Of a stretch of 64,000 bases of DNA, positions 42,761-52,010 are shown one piece after another. Numbering within the stretch: the first letter of the stretch is position 1; each line of letters begins with the position of its first letter. This DNA is from Bacteroidota bacterium (lineage in GTDB: Bacteria; Bacteroidota; Bacteroidia; Bacteroidales; Porphyromonadaceae), in contig JAEWWU010000013.1 of the NCBI GenBank assembly GCA_023396255.1, positions 186,001 through 250,000 on the forward strand, written 5' to 3'. A program made the translations under genes and the position numbers. The notes under the pieces were generated by a model, which saw nothing but the letters and a program-made list of their open reading frames with translations, searched no databases and was not told where the DNA came from.

Positions 42761-44611
42761 ATGAAAAGAATTTCATACTTACTTTTTGCTGTTGTACTGC
42801 TGGCTGTGTCTGCTTGCAAGAAAGATAATGGCAATACGCCAGCTCCCCAACCGCAAGGTGGCGGAGAGGTATACTTTACGGCAGAAGCTTCGGGCGAAAG
42901 TGCCTATCGATCTTTTGCTTTTGAGCTGGGAAAAGATGGTCCTGAGTTGAAAATGAAAGAATCACCAGTCAAATCGGTGATTATAATTTCGGATGGAAAT
43001 AATCATTACTACTTCGATTTAACTTGGAATAAAACTCAAGGAAAAAATCACTTGTATGTAAAGGGGACAGAGGTCTTGAAAGAACTAACAGGAAAACAAG
43101 TGAGCATAACGGAAGGAAAAGATTGGTATATAATGGGGTGTTTGGGAGGTAACTACAGCAATTACCAAGTGCATTATCAGCCCAACAAAACACTACAAGC
43201 CATAACGGAAGGGGAGAGTATAGAAAAAGATCTACCTATGTACTTTTCTTGGACTAAACTTTCGATTACCACCAAAGATGGTAAAACTCTCTTGAAAGTT
43301 GCCGAAGGGAAATCAATCGATTTTCGTCCCTTGGGAATGTTGATGCGTCTTCAGCTTAACAACAAGAACAGCTATACGACTAAGGTTAAAAGTATTCTGT
43401 TCCAAAGTAATGTTTTAAGTACAGGTAAGGGGTATATCGATTTGTCAAGCTATGGCTTACCTCCGATTCCTCCAACAGGATTAAAAAGTGATCTTTCGTG
43501 GAAAGAAAATTCGGAAAAGGATACGCCCTACACGTTTGTAGGTGAAGATGGTACAACAATTCTCGAGCCGACAATAGAGGCAGGAAAGACCTTTGGGAAA
43601 AATTTCTTGATTTGGGCAATGCCGCAGGAGAATGATAATCCTATGACTCACCTTCTGGCGAACGCTGTGCGGATGGAAAACGGGCAAGAAATGACTTACC
43701 CGAAAATGAAAACACTTTATATTTGGGGTTCAACCAATCAACCCAAGGAGGGGACACGCCGAATTTTGAAAGCACAAATTCTCCGTCCCAAAATGGCATT
43801 GGAGTATTTTGCACCTAATTATGTGGGTACATCGTCAATCTCATCTTCCCCTTTGAGTACAACGCACGACTATACAGGAGCGGGGTTGTATGACTATGGT
43901 ACGATAAGTGCTACTGATTTTCTTTTGGGAACAGTTTATATGGTCCCCGAAGTGGTGGATGCTATGGGACTGTTTATCCCAACACCAAATGGAGAAGATT
44001 TTAAGAAATTGGATAATGATCCGAATGAAGTGGAGGAAACAATTCGTATCAATGGAGTTTCTAATAGATACAGGGATTTGTACCAAACTGTATCAGAAAA
44101 TGTTATCTATGCATTGCGCTTAGATGGAGTAGGTACCGATAGAGTACAGTATTCGGCTTGGAAATATACTTTGCTACCTCCCGTTTATAGCGGGAGTGAG
44201 GATAAAGCGGCTCACGTAAAAATCGAATGTGTTTATTTGGGGGTGAACTATAAAGGGCAATTCTCAAATATTGTTGGCGAAGATTTTTGGAATCTCCATC
44301 AATCCGATATTGTTTCTCGCACCTATTATGCTGCTCCGGTGAAGAATCCAGAAGGAGTTGAACCAGCTATTCAGCATTTTATGCCCTGCACTTGGGTAAA
44401 AGGTTCTTTCCGAAATTTGGAGCATCTTTTGTGGGGATTTGGTATAAGGGAAAAACGGGGAATTATTATTAGTAATTCTGCAAAAATGGAGAATATTGCT
44501 GTTGTCGATTGGAAAGAGTACGAGAAAGGAATAACGAAATATATAGATGGCAAAACCGTTGTAATTCCTATCGAAAAGCCCAATACTCCTTGGCCCTCAA
44601 ATAATAGATAA
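42761..44611 (+). CDS. Large lipoprotein, paralog of the 34216 gene; function unknown
   Basis: 616 residues from the ATG at 42761 (MKRISYLLFAVVLLAVSACKK), with lipobox AVSAC at residue 19. An upstream in-frame TTG at 42719 would put 14 residues before the signal peptide and is unlikely. Paralogous to the protein at 34216 throughout. Both contain a conserved N-terminal beta domain, a YIWGSTN / GTRRIL block in the middle and TWVKG near the C-terminus. Probably surface-anchored by its lipid; role unknown. Confidence 0.74.
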   Translation: MKRISYLLFAVVLLAVSACKKDNGNTPAPQPQGGGEVYFTAEASGESAYRSFAFELGKDGPELKMKESPVKSVIIISDGNNHYYFDLTWNKTQGKNHLYVKGTEVLKELTGKQVSITEGKDWYIMGCLGGNYSNYQVHYQPNKTLQAITEGESIEKDLPMYFSWTKLSITTKDGKTLLKVAEGKSIDFRPLGMLMRLQLNNKNSYTTKVKSILFQSNVLSTGKGYIDLSSYGLPPIPPTGLKSDLSWKENSEKDTPYTFVGEDGTTILEPTIEAGKTFGKNFLIWAMPQENDNPMTHLLANAVRMENGQEMTYPKMKTLYIWGSTNQPKEGTRRILKAQILRPKMALEYFAPNYVGTSSISSSPLSTTHDYTGAGLYDYGTISATDFLLGTVYMVPEVVDAMGLFIPTPNGEDFKKLDNDPNEVEETIRINGVSNRYRDLYQTVSENVIYALRLDGVGTDRVQYSAWKYTLLPPVYSGSEDKAAHVKIECVYLGVNYKGQFSNIVGEDFWNLHQSDIVSRTYYAAPVKNPEGVEPAIQHFMPCTWVKGSFRNLEHLLWGFGIREKRGIIISNSAKMENIAVVDWKEYEKGITKYIDGKTVVIPIEKPNTPWPSNNR

Positions 44612-44638
44612 ATAATTAACAGAATTGAGTATTTTTTC

Positions 44639-44680
44639 GGAGGGAGGCTCCCATATTGGGAAGTCTCCCTCTCTTGTGTT
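44639..44680 (+). terminator. Probable terminator after the second large lipoprotein
   Basis: GAGGGAG at 44640-44646 pairs with CTCCCTC at 44665-44671, with inner TCCC/GGGA pairing. Only an interrupted T-rich stretch follows. Confidence 0.55.
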
Positions 44681-44781
44681 TATTGCTGTGTTATAGGGGA
44701 AAAATACGGATATAAATGGGGAGGGATTCTTTTTCTTTGCAATAGAGATGGAGTATTTTTTTGTTTTTATGGGTCTATTCC

Positions 44782-44812
44782 TTGATTTTGTTAGCATTTA
44801 TTGATAATATTG
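44782..44812 (+). promoter_or_regulatory. Candidate promoter for the LRR gene pair
   Basis: TTG at 44782-44784, 20-base spacer and TAATATTG at 44805-44812 (one mismatch to TAnnTTTG). Start codon 36 bases downstream. Confidence 0.4.
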
Positions 44813-44848
44813 CATCGTGTTTGTAATATTTAACGTGAAATAAATCCT

Positions 44849-47392
44849 ATGTATAAGGCTTGGAGTATTGGATGGATGTTTTTTCTCTTTGTATTCTGTT
44901 GGATGAATGCAGAGGCGCAAGGGGAATCAATTTCCTTAGAAACGGCATTGCCCATTGGTAGTGAGATGCGAATGGAGGTTAATGGTGAGGGGAAATTATC
45001 TTTTGATGGGTTAGTCAAGCTGCGAGAGGAGGAGCAACAAGGAATTGTTTTTACGATTTTTAGAGTGGAGAAACAGACTTGTACCCTTAAAGGAAAGGTG
45101 CGAGGATTGGACTGTAGCAACCAACAGGTTACTCGGTTAGATCTTTCCCAAGCTGTGGGGTTGAAAACTCTTTTTGCCTTTAAGAACCGAATAGAGGGCA
45201 TTGACCTTTCTGCGGCCCGAGGGCTTGTTTTTGTAGACCTCTCTTTTAATAGATTGAAGGAGGTTGCCTTAACTCATTTCCCGGAGCTGAAGAATTTGGC
45301 GTTGTATAATAATCAATTGACAGCACTCAAGGTGGAGGACTGCCCCAAGCTCAGCTATGTTGGGTTGCATCAGAACCGTTTGCCGGAGGATGTGTTTCTC
45401 AGCTTGTCCAAAACTCTCCCCGAGGTGAAGGGAGGGGTTTTGGTGGTTGTAAACGGCTTGGGAGAAGATAATAACCAATGTTCCAAGACAGCAGTAAATC
45501 TCTTCAAAAAGAGCGGTTGGGGAGTTTATGACTATAACGGTAACCCTTTTGCTATGCTCTCGTTTGAAGGGTACGATTATGTCCCTGTGGTTTCGGATCG
45601 GAAGATTATTTTGGAAAGCGATTTACCCAAGGGAACTCCCATTTCTCTGAAAATGAAATCTACAAAACCTCTTAAAATAGAAGGAATAGACTCGGTCTCT
45701 TGTGAAACCTCTTTTGATGGAGTGCGCACTTATCAGCTCAACATTAGAGAAGCGCAGTGGGCTATAAGGGGAGATGTAGAGCTTTTGGATTGTTCGGAAT
45801 TGGGGTTGCGCTCACTTCATTTTGCTACGGAGGCCGTGCTGACTCATTTGATTTGTCGCAACAATCAGATCACGGAGCTTGATCTAAGAGGGTGTAAGCA
45901 GTTGCGTCAGCTCAATTGTGCTCACAATAGAATAGCAAAGTTGCTTCTTTGCGAGGAGGCCCCTTTGGATACTTGGGTGGTATGTGGCAATCTCATTGGT
46001 GCAGAAGAGGCGGTTCAAATAGCGGAAAAGGTTTCAACTTCCGTGGGGGCAGAGAGAAAAGCCATCCTCTTTAGCGAGACTGAGGCCGATGGTAATCGCT
46101 TTTCACCACAATCGGTGGAGACTCTCGGTCGGAAAGGTTTTAAGAGTTTTGCCGTGGTAGATGCAGAGTCGCATTTGAAGTATTACAAGGGGTTCGGTTA
46201 TATTCCTAAGGTTTCGGACAAGGCACAAGTTAAGTTCGTTACAAACCACTCTGTGGGGGATAGTCTTTTGATAGAAATAACTCCTTACGGAACAGAAGAT
46301 GTCTCTGTGGAGGGAGCTACGTTCCTATACCTTGATGCTCCTTTCGATTCGCCCTACGGAGTATATCGTCTCAATGGGCAAGAGGTGACCATTAAGGGAA
46401 ATGTGGAGCGATTGGATTTGGGCGAATGCGCCCTTAAAAAGTTGGATTGCTCTCAAGCTTCGACCTTGTCTACGCTTCTGTTGGTCGGTAATCCTTTATT
46501 GACCGAGTTAGATGTACAGCGCAATACAGCTCTTAAAGTGTTGCAGATTGTTCGGTGTGGAATAGCGACTTTGAACACTCGCCCTTTATCTGAATTAACA
46601 CATTATTATGCCGGCTACAGTGCTCTTCGGGAGGTTGATTTATCACAAAATAAGCGGCTCAGGGTGCTTAATGTAGATCGATTGCAGCTGCGAGAAATAG
46701 ATGTATCTAAGAATATTGAGTTGGAGCAGCTTTCTTGTTCGGAAAACCAATTAGTTCGATTGTCTTTGGAGCACAACCGCAATCTTACAGAGGTATATTG
46801 TGCCGACAATCTTTTGGAAGAGATTGTTCTCCCCCCTGCTTCTCCTCTCAAAAAACTTGATGTGGCTCGTAACCGATTAACGGAGCTTGCTTTGGGCGAA
46901 GTGCCTTACTTGGAGTGGTTGTTTTGCCACTCGAACAGGATAGATGAGCAACGCGCTCGATCGTTGTTGATGACATTACCCAATCGCTCTACTGGAGTTG
47001 CCGGAAGATTGTTTTTCCGTAATGGGAAAGATCCCAAAGAGGGTAATAAGGCTTATAAGAAGCACGTGTCGGCAGCCTCCGGTAATCATTGGTTGATTTT
47101 GGACTTTAATGGAAACCAAGGGAGGGCCAAAAAGTATGAGGGAGAACCCGACCCGGAGGGGAGTGATGAAGTTGTTCTCGATGGACTGTCAGTAAGTTGG
47201 AATGGGCGTGTGCTGGAGATAAAAGGAGTGCCTCCGGATTCCTTGGTGGGAGTGTATTCTGCTTCAGGAGAGATGGTTGCTCGGCAAGTTTCTTTTGGGG
47301 AGGTCGTTACCATTGATTTGTCAGGATGCTTGAGGGGAGAGTTATTGTTGGTTCGAATACAAAGTAGAAGTTTCAAAATAATGGTTCAGTAG
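44849..47392 (+). CDS. Secreted leucine-rich-repeat protein with T9SS-type C-terminus
   Basis: 847 residues with a signal peptide (cleavage near NAEAQGES, residue 24). Three LRR blocks, each with ~21-residue units such as VTRLDLSQAVGLKTLFAFKN, ITELDLRGCKQLRQLNCAHN and LREIDVSKNIELEQLSCSEN. Each block is preceded by a beta module (for example GYDYVPVVSDRKIILESDLP), and the blocks end in a cap around WGVYDYNGN / HWLILDFNGN. The last ~75 residues resemble a T9SS sorting domain (ending RSFKIMVQ), though the ending is less canonical. Probably surface-exposed and possibly adhesive. 26 bases separate it from the next LRR gene. Confidence 0.8.
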   Translation: MYKAWSIGWMFFLFVFCWMNAEAQGESISLETALPIGSEMRMEVNGEGKLSFDGLVKLREEEQQGIVFTIFRVEKQTCTLKGKVRGLDCSNQQVTRLDLSQAVGLKTLFAFKNRIEGIDLSAARGLVFVDLSFNRLKEVALTHFPELKNLALYNNQLTALKVEDCPKLSYVGLHQNRLPEDVFLSLSKTLPEVKGGVLVVVNGLGEDNNQCSKTAVNLFKKSGWGVYDYNGNPFAMLSFEGYDYVPVVSDRKIILESDLPKGTPISLKMKSTKPLKIEGIDSVSCETSFDGVRTYQLNIREAQWAIRGDVELLDCSELGLRSLHFATEAVLTHLICRNNQITELDLRGCKQLRQLNCAHNRIAKLLLCEEAPLDTWVVCGNLIGAEEAVQIAEKVSTSVGAERKAILFSETEADGNRFSPQSVETLGRKGFKSFAVVDAESHLKYYKGFGYIPKVSDKAQVKFVTNHSVGDSLLIEITPYGTEDVSVEGATFLYLDAPFDSPYGVYRLNGQEVTIKGNVERLDLGECALKKLDCSQASTLSTLLLVGNPLLTELDVQRNTALKVLQIVRCGIATLNTRPLSELTHYYAGYSALREVDLSQNKRLRVLNVDRLQLREIDVSKNIELEQLSCSENQLVRLSLEHNRNLTEVYCADNLLEEIVLPPASPLKKLDVARNRLTELALGEVPYLEWLFCHSNRIDEQRARSLLMTLPNRSTGVAGRLFFRNGKDPKEGNKAYKKHVSAASGNHWLILDFNGNQGRAKKYEGEPDPEGSDEVVLDGLSVSWNGRVLEIKGVPPDSLVGVYSASGEMVARQVSFGEVVTIDLSGCLRGELLLVRIQSRSFKIMVQ

Positions 47393-47418
47393 AATAACAA
47401 CAATTAGGAGGTAGTATT

Positions 47419-50298
47419 ATGAGTAGATGTTTATGTAGGATGCTTGGTTTCCTTGCATTGATTGTTTTCGGGGCATCGTTTCGTGCTTTAAGCAATGGCA
47501 GTGACGAGTGGGTGTCCATTACTTTTGAGAAACCCAAAGGAACCGATGTGGAAATAGAATTGGTGTGTAGCTCTCATCCGGAGGTTGAGGGAGCATATTT
47601 TTTGCGAATCGAGAAGCAAGACGGAGTTAGCCGATATGTTTACCAGCTCAAGGAATATACAATGACCCTCAAAGGAGGGGGAATTACAGCGATGGACCTT
47701 TCTCGCAGCAGTGTATACGCCATTGATGTAACCCATTTGCCCAACTTAAAAGAGTTGCGTTTGGAGGGAAATAACATAGAGAGTATTGATCTCTCTGCTT
47801 GCAAAAACTTGGAAATCTTGGATTTGGGAGACAATCGTCTTTCCGATATTACACTTACCGGGCTGACCAAGCTACAACGGTTGCTTGTCAATGGTAACGG
47901 AATAGGAGCTTTGGATGTGTCGGATTGTGCCGAGCTTATACTACTGGCGTGCTACAACAATTCGTTATATCCGACGGCGGTAGAGAATCTGGTTCGTTCT
48001 ATGCCCACTGTGACAAACGGAAAAACCGGACGAATCATAGCCGTAGATACCAGCAATGCAATGGAAGAGAACAACTTCAAATCGAATTCGGTAAAAACTC
48101 TAAAGGAGAAAAATTGGGAAGTCTTCGATTTTAAGGGAGATCCCCAGTTGATGGAGCCTTATCGAGGAAGCGATTATGTTCCGGTGGTTTCTGCCAACCG
48201 GATTCAGTTCAAAACTCGCCTCTTGGCAGATGACGAGATAAAACTTATGTGGAAGACAACCGCAGACAATGAGAATGTTACTCTCGAAGGGGCTTCTGTG
48301 GCTCGAATTGAGAATTATGGCAATGGACCGGTTTACGTCTGCAAACTGTCGGCTTCGGAGGTAACGATATATGGAGATCTTACGATGTTCGACTGTAGCG
48401 ACAACCTCATTACGGAGTTAGATCCTTCTGGTTGCCCTCTTCTGGAAGAGTTGTATTGCCACAAGAACGGTTACATAGAAACGTTAGATCTTGCTAAGTT
48501 GCCTGCTTTGAGGCGCCTCATAACCACCGATTGCTCTTTGAAGAGTATAGACTTGTCTCAAAACGGTCTCTTAGAAGAGGCTTATTTGGCAAATATGCCC
48601 ATTGATAAGCTTGATTTGTCTTCGAATAAAGCTCTAAAACTGCTGGTGCTCAATAAAACATCGCTTGCGGCAATTGATCTCTCTGCCAATACGCAGCTTA
48701 GAGAACTGCGTCTTTCCAATACGCCGATACAGACATTGGATCTTGCCCCTCTCAAGGATTTGAAGAACCTCTACATTGCTAACAATAATTTGCAGACTTT
48801 GGATTTGTCCGGAAACTCAAAAATAGAACGATTGAGAGTCAACGGAAACAAGCTAACCAACCTGAATCTTTCTCATTTGACGAATTTGTACGAGCTTTAT
48901 CTTTTTGAAAACGAGATAAAAGCGGAGGCTTTCTTCTCCATTATGGAGGGACTTCCTTCCGTTTCCAAGGGTAAGATCCCCCTTGTCATTGCAATTGATT
49001 CTCAGAGTGGTCGAGAGAAAAACGTATGCACAACCCTTGCTGTGGCAAAAACCAGGGAAAAGGGCTGGAGTGTGTACGATTTTAATGGAGACTCTTCTTC
49101 CAAAATGCCTTACGAAGGAAGTCGACCACAAGAACAGAGCTATGTTGCCTTTACTTCTGAGTTGCCGGTTGGGGAACGAATTTTTGTGGTGTCTCGAACC
49201 GAAGACGGGGCTCCCGTTAGGGTTGAGGGATTGTGTTACGAAAACACAGTCGCCTTTGATGGAGAAACCATAGACACCTATCGGATTGAGAACAAGGATA
49301 TGCGGATATATGGCGAGTTGGTATATCTTAATTTGCAAGAAAACTACCTTACCTCCGTAGACATAACCCGAGCTTCCAAACTTCAAGAACTGAAACTTAG
49401 CAGCAATCCCAAATTGAATTCATTGGATTTGTCTAAGGGGGATAGTTTACACAAATTGATCCTTTCATCAACCGGAATAAAAGAGCTTAATCTATCACAA
49501 ACTCCCCGGTTGCAAGAGTTGTATGCAGCTTCTTTGCCGATAAAAAGTATCGACCTAAGCGTTTGCAAGAATTTGAAAAAACTCAATCTCAACGCTACGG
49601 AGGTTTCCTCTATCGATCTCACCCACTGTCCGAACTTGACCTACTTAACTATGACCGGTTTGGCCGTGGAGGATTTGGATGTCAGTAACTGTCCACAGCT
49701 CGAGTATCTCTATTTTAGTGATTGTAAGGTAACAAGTATCGATCTGTCTAAGAATGGCAAGCTGAAACATCTTTGGTGTAGTAATAATAAACTGTCCCGG
49801 TTAAACGTATCCGAGGCCAAAGAGTTGGATCACCTCTATTGTTACAATAATGAAATAGGAGAGCAAGCTATGGGAGAATTGGTTACTTCTATGGCAAATA
49901 GAGGAAGTAAAGAGGAGGGAACCTTTGTTCCGGTAGATAAAAAGAACACGCAAGAAAAAAATTATTGTACCAAAGAGCAAGTTAATGACCTCAAGCTCAA
50001 GAATTGGAATACTTACAATTACAACGGGGGGCAAGGGAAATTACAGCCCTACCAAGGAGAGGTTGCAGTTACTAGCATTGATGCGGGAAGTCGGTTGTGG
50101 TACGATGCTGTTTCAAATCGACTTGTTGCCGAAGGTTTGACTCCTTATGCTGAGTTAAAGGTATTTGATCTTGATGGGGTTTGTCTTCGGAGTTTGTGTA
50201 CGGATAACTGTGGTTGTCTCTGTGTCTCCCTGGCGGAGTTGCCTCGAGGGATTTATCTGGTTTCCTGCAAAAACACTTTTGTCAAAGTGGTGAAGTAG
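47419..50298 (+). CDS. Secreted leucine-rich-repeat protein with T9SS-type C-terminus
   Basis: 959 residues. Hydrophobic signal (LGFLALIVFGASF, about 8-20). Same architecture as the preceding gene: three beta-module plus LRR blocks, with LRR units such as LKELRLEGNNIESIDLSACK and LEYLYFSDCKVTSIDLSKNG, each block closed by a cap ending WEVFDFKGD, WSVYDFNGD or WNTYNYNGG. C-terminal ~75 residues end in RGIYLVSCKNTFVKVVK, a T9SS sorting-domain style ending. A Shine-Dalgarno-like AGGAGG at 47406-47411 stands 7 bases before the ATG, unusual for this phylum. Paralog and likely operon partner of the 44849 gene. Confidence 0.82.
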   Translation: MSRCLCRMLGFLALIVFGASFRALSNGSDEWVSITFEKPKGTDVEIELVCSSHPEVEGAYFLRIEKQDGVSRYVYQLKEYTMTLKGGGITAMDLSRSSVYAIDVTHLPNLKELRLEGNNIESIDLSACKNLEILDLGDNRLSDITLTGLTKLQRLLVNGNGIGALDVSDCAELILLACYNNSLYPTAVENLVRSMPTVTNGKTGRIIAVDTSNAMEENNFKSNSVKTLKEKNWEVFDFKGDPQLMEPYRGSDYVPVVSANRIQFKTRLLADDEIKLMWKTTADNENVTLEGASVARIENYGNGPVYVCKLSASEVTIYGDLTMFDCSDNLITELDPSGCPLLEELYCHKNGYIETLDLAKLPALRRLITTDCSLKSIDLSQNGLLEEAYLANMPIDKLDLSSNKALKLLVLNKTSLAAIDLSANTQLRELRLSNTPIQTLDLAPLKDLKNLYIANNNLQTLDLSGNSKIERLRVNGNKLTNLNLSHLTNLYELYLFENEIKAEAFFSIMEGLPSVSKGKIPLVIAIDSQSGREKNVCTTLAVAKTREKGWSVYDFNGDSSSKMPYEGSRPQEQSYVAFTSELPVGERIFVVSRTEDGAPVRVEGLCYENTVAFDGETIDTYRIENKDMRIYGELVYLNLQENYLTSVDITRASKLQELKLSSNPKLNSLDLSKGDSLHKLILSSTGIKELNLSQTPRLQELYAASLPIKSIDLSVCKNLKKLNLNATEVSSIDLTHCPNLTYLTMTGLAVEDLDVSNCPQLEYLYFSDCKVTSIDLSKNGKLKHLWCSNNKLSRLNVSEAKELDHLYCYNNEIGEQAMGELVTSMANRGSKEEGTFVPVDKKNTQEKNYCTKEQVNDLKLKNWNTYNYNGGQGKLQPYQGEVAVTSIDAGSRLWYDAVSNRLVAEGLTPYAELKVFDLDGVCLRSLCTDNCGCLCVSLAELPRGIYLVSCKNTFVKVVK

Positions 50299-50417
50299 TT
50301 TTTGTTTGTTGTGCTTGTTGTCGGACAAAGAGGAAGTCGATATACGTATTTATATATGGAAAGAGCTTTCTGAAACAGACGTTCTGCGGAGTTCGATAGA
50401 TTTTTTTATAGAGAAAA

Positions 50418-50457
50418 GGAGGATTGGCGTGGTTGTAGGTCCAATCCTCTTTTTTTA
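50418..50457 (+). terminator. Terminator of the LRR gene pair
   Basis: GAGGATTGG at 50419-50427 pairs with CCAATCCTC at 50441-50449, followed by eight T. Confidence 0.88.
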
Positions 50458-50544
50458 TTCAGCTATTGATTGAGGAGAATTGGGTGGAGAGGGGCTTGTT
50501 GAAATGAAGGGGTGGTAGCATAGGACCCTGCGATGAAAAATTCC

Positions 50545-50660
50545 CTTGGACGGAAGAAAGATTTGCAGGGAATTATCGAAAATTAATTCCCTGCTATTTG
50601 CCCAAAAGTAGGGAACTAATTGTCGATTTTAAAGGAACTAATCCGTAATTCGTAGGAGGG
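50545..50660. repeat. Dispersed intergenic repeat, copy E
   Basis: The best-preserved copy. Leader GGACGGAA near 50548. GCAGGGAATTA (50565-50575) is the exact reverse complement of TAATTCCCTGC (50584-50594). Box 3 AGGGAACTAAT is at 50610-50620, with an extra AGGAACTAAT near 50633. It lies between the LRR terminator and the ribosomal promoter. Confidence 0.85.
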
Positions 50661-50761
50661 CTTTTGTGGTCGGGTCAAATCTGTTTCGTTTTCGATCTCC
50701 GTTAGGAGCTCTTTGCGAGGCTTTTGTGCTCTTGCCGACAGGGCTTGGGACTACGTAATCT

Positions 50762-50792
50762 ATTGTGTATTCGGATTTTATGCTTACCTTTG
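50762..50792 (+). promoter_or_regulatory. Promoter of the str-S10-spc ribosomal operon
   Basis: ATTG at 50762-50765, a 19-base spacer and TACCTTTG at 50785-50792, an exact Bacteroidetes promoter. Transcription would start near 50799, giving a ~115-base leader before rpsL. It is the only clear promoter found between here and secY. Confidence 0.78.
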
Positions 50793-50914
50793 CAATCGCT
50801 ATTTATTGCAACCGTATGTCTTGTTGTGTCTAATGTGCACATTTATAGGAGGTTGCGGTAGATGTGGAAAGAAAGAAGAATAAGATTACACAAGTATAAT
50901 AACAAAGAAAAGAA

Positions 50915-51298
50915 ATGCCTACTATTCAACAGTTAGTTAGAAAAGGAAGAGAGACCTTCGTGGAAAAAGGTAAGTCTCCTGCTTTGGGTGCTTGCCCTCA
51001 GCGTAGAGGCGTTTGTGTACGTGTTTACACAACTACCCCAAAAAAGCCGAACTCTGCAATGCGTAAGGTGGCGCGTGTTCGTTTGACCAACGGAAAGGAA
51101 GTGAATGCTTATATTCCGGGTGAAGGACACAACTTGCAGGAGCACAGCATCGTTTTGGTTCGTGGCGGTCGTGTAAAAGACTTGCCCGGTGTGCGTTACC
51201 ACATTGTTCGCGGAACATTGGATACAGCCGGTGTAAACGGTCGTACACAAAGACGTTCTAAATACGGAGCTAAAAGACCTAAGGCGGCTAAGAAGTAA
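50915..51298 (+). CDS. rpsL: 30S ribosomal protein S12
   Basis: 127 residues; decoding-centre protein of the small subunit. Conserved TTPKKPNSA with K43, and GRVKDLPG with K88 and D89, the positions where streptomycin-resistance changes and aspartate methylthiolation occur in other bacteria. The residues seen are the wild-type, sensitive form. First gene of the operon. Confidence 0.98.
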   Translation: MPTIQQLVRKGRETFVEKGKSPALGACPQRRGVCVRVYTTTPKKPNSAMRKVARVRLTNGKEVNAYIPGEGHNLQEHSIVLVRGGRVKDLPGVRYHIVRGTLDTAGVNGRTQRRSKYGAKRPKAAKK

Positions 51299-51519
51299 TT
51301 TGTCCGCTCGTTGGCTTTGCCCGGCAAAGCCGTTATCTCTTCTTTCCTCTGGTGCCGCGGTGTTGGCATCATAAAATAACAAAAGATTAAGAACCGAGTT
51401 TCGGGTTCAATTGGATAGGCTAACCTATAAGGGTTGAGTAAACGCTCCGGAGGGAGTGTTGAAGACAATAAAAAGATTTATTTGGCAACCAATCGAAGAC
51501 GAACGCAAATTTTTAGACA
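51299..51519 (+). promoter_or_regulatory. rpsL-rpsG intercistronic region with two hairpins (possible S7 control site)
   Basis: 221 bases without a gene, by far the widest gap in the operon. GGCTTTGC (51313-51320) pairs exactly with GCAAAGCC (51324-51331). AACGCTCC (51441-51448) pairs with GGAGTGTT (51453-51460). In E. coli ribosomal protein S7 binds the same intercistronic region to repress translation; a similar role here is inferred from location only. Confidence 0.4.
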
Positions 51520-51996
51520 ATGAGAAAAGCTAAACCGAAAAAAAGGCAGGTATTGCCCGATCCCGTTTTTGGAGATCGTCAGGTTACAAAGTTTGTGAAC
51601 CATCTGATGTATGATGGTAAGAAAAACCTTGCCTATAGCATTTTCTATAATGCCTTAGACATAGTAAAAAACAAGATGTCTCAAGAAGAGAAGTCAGCCC
51701 TCGAGATTTGGAAGGCGGCTCTCGATAACATTACTCCCCAGGTGGAAGTAAAGAGCCGTCGTATTGGTGGTGCAACATTCCAAGTGCCCACAGAAATTCG
51801 CCCCGAGCGCAAAGAATCTATCTCGATGAAAAACCTTATTCTCTATGCCCGCAAACGTGGTGGGAAGACAATGGCCGATAAGTTGGCTGCCGAGATAGTA
51901 GATGCCTTCAATAATCAGGGAGCAGCATTCAAACGTAAAGAAGATATGCACCGTATGGCTGAAGCCAACCGTGCTTTTGCTCACTTTAGATTTTAA
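51520..51996 (+). CDS. rpsG: 30S ribosomal protein S7
   Basis: 158 residues; primary binder of the 3' major domain of 16S rRNA and assembly nucleator of the small-subunit head. The family core (MRKAKPKKRQVLPDPVFGD at the start, GGATFQVP and the C-terminal HRMAEANRAFAHFRF) is intact. 14 bases before fusA. Confidence 0.98.
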   Translation: MRKAKPKKRQVLPDPVFGDRQVTKFVNHLMYDGKKNLAYSIFYNALDIVKNKMSQEEKSALEIWKAALDNITPQVEVKSRRIGGATFQVPTEIRPERKESISMKNLILYARKRGGKTMADKLAAEIVDAFNNQGAAFKRKEDMHRMAEANRAFAHFRF

Positions 51997-52010
51997 TACT
52001 CCGTACAACA

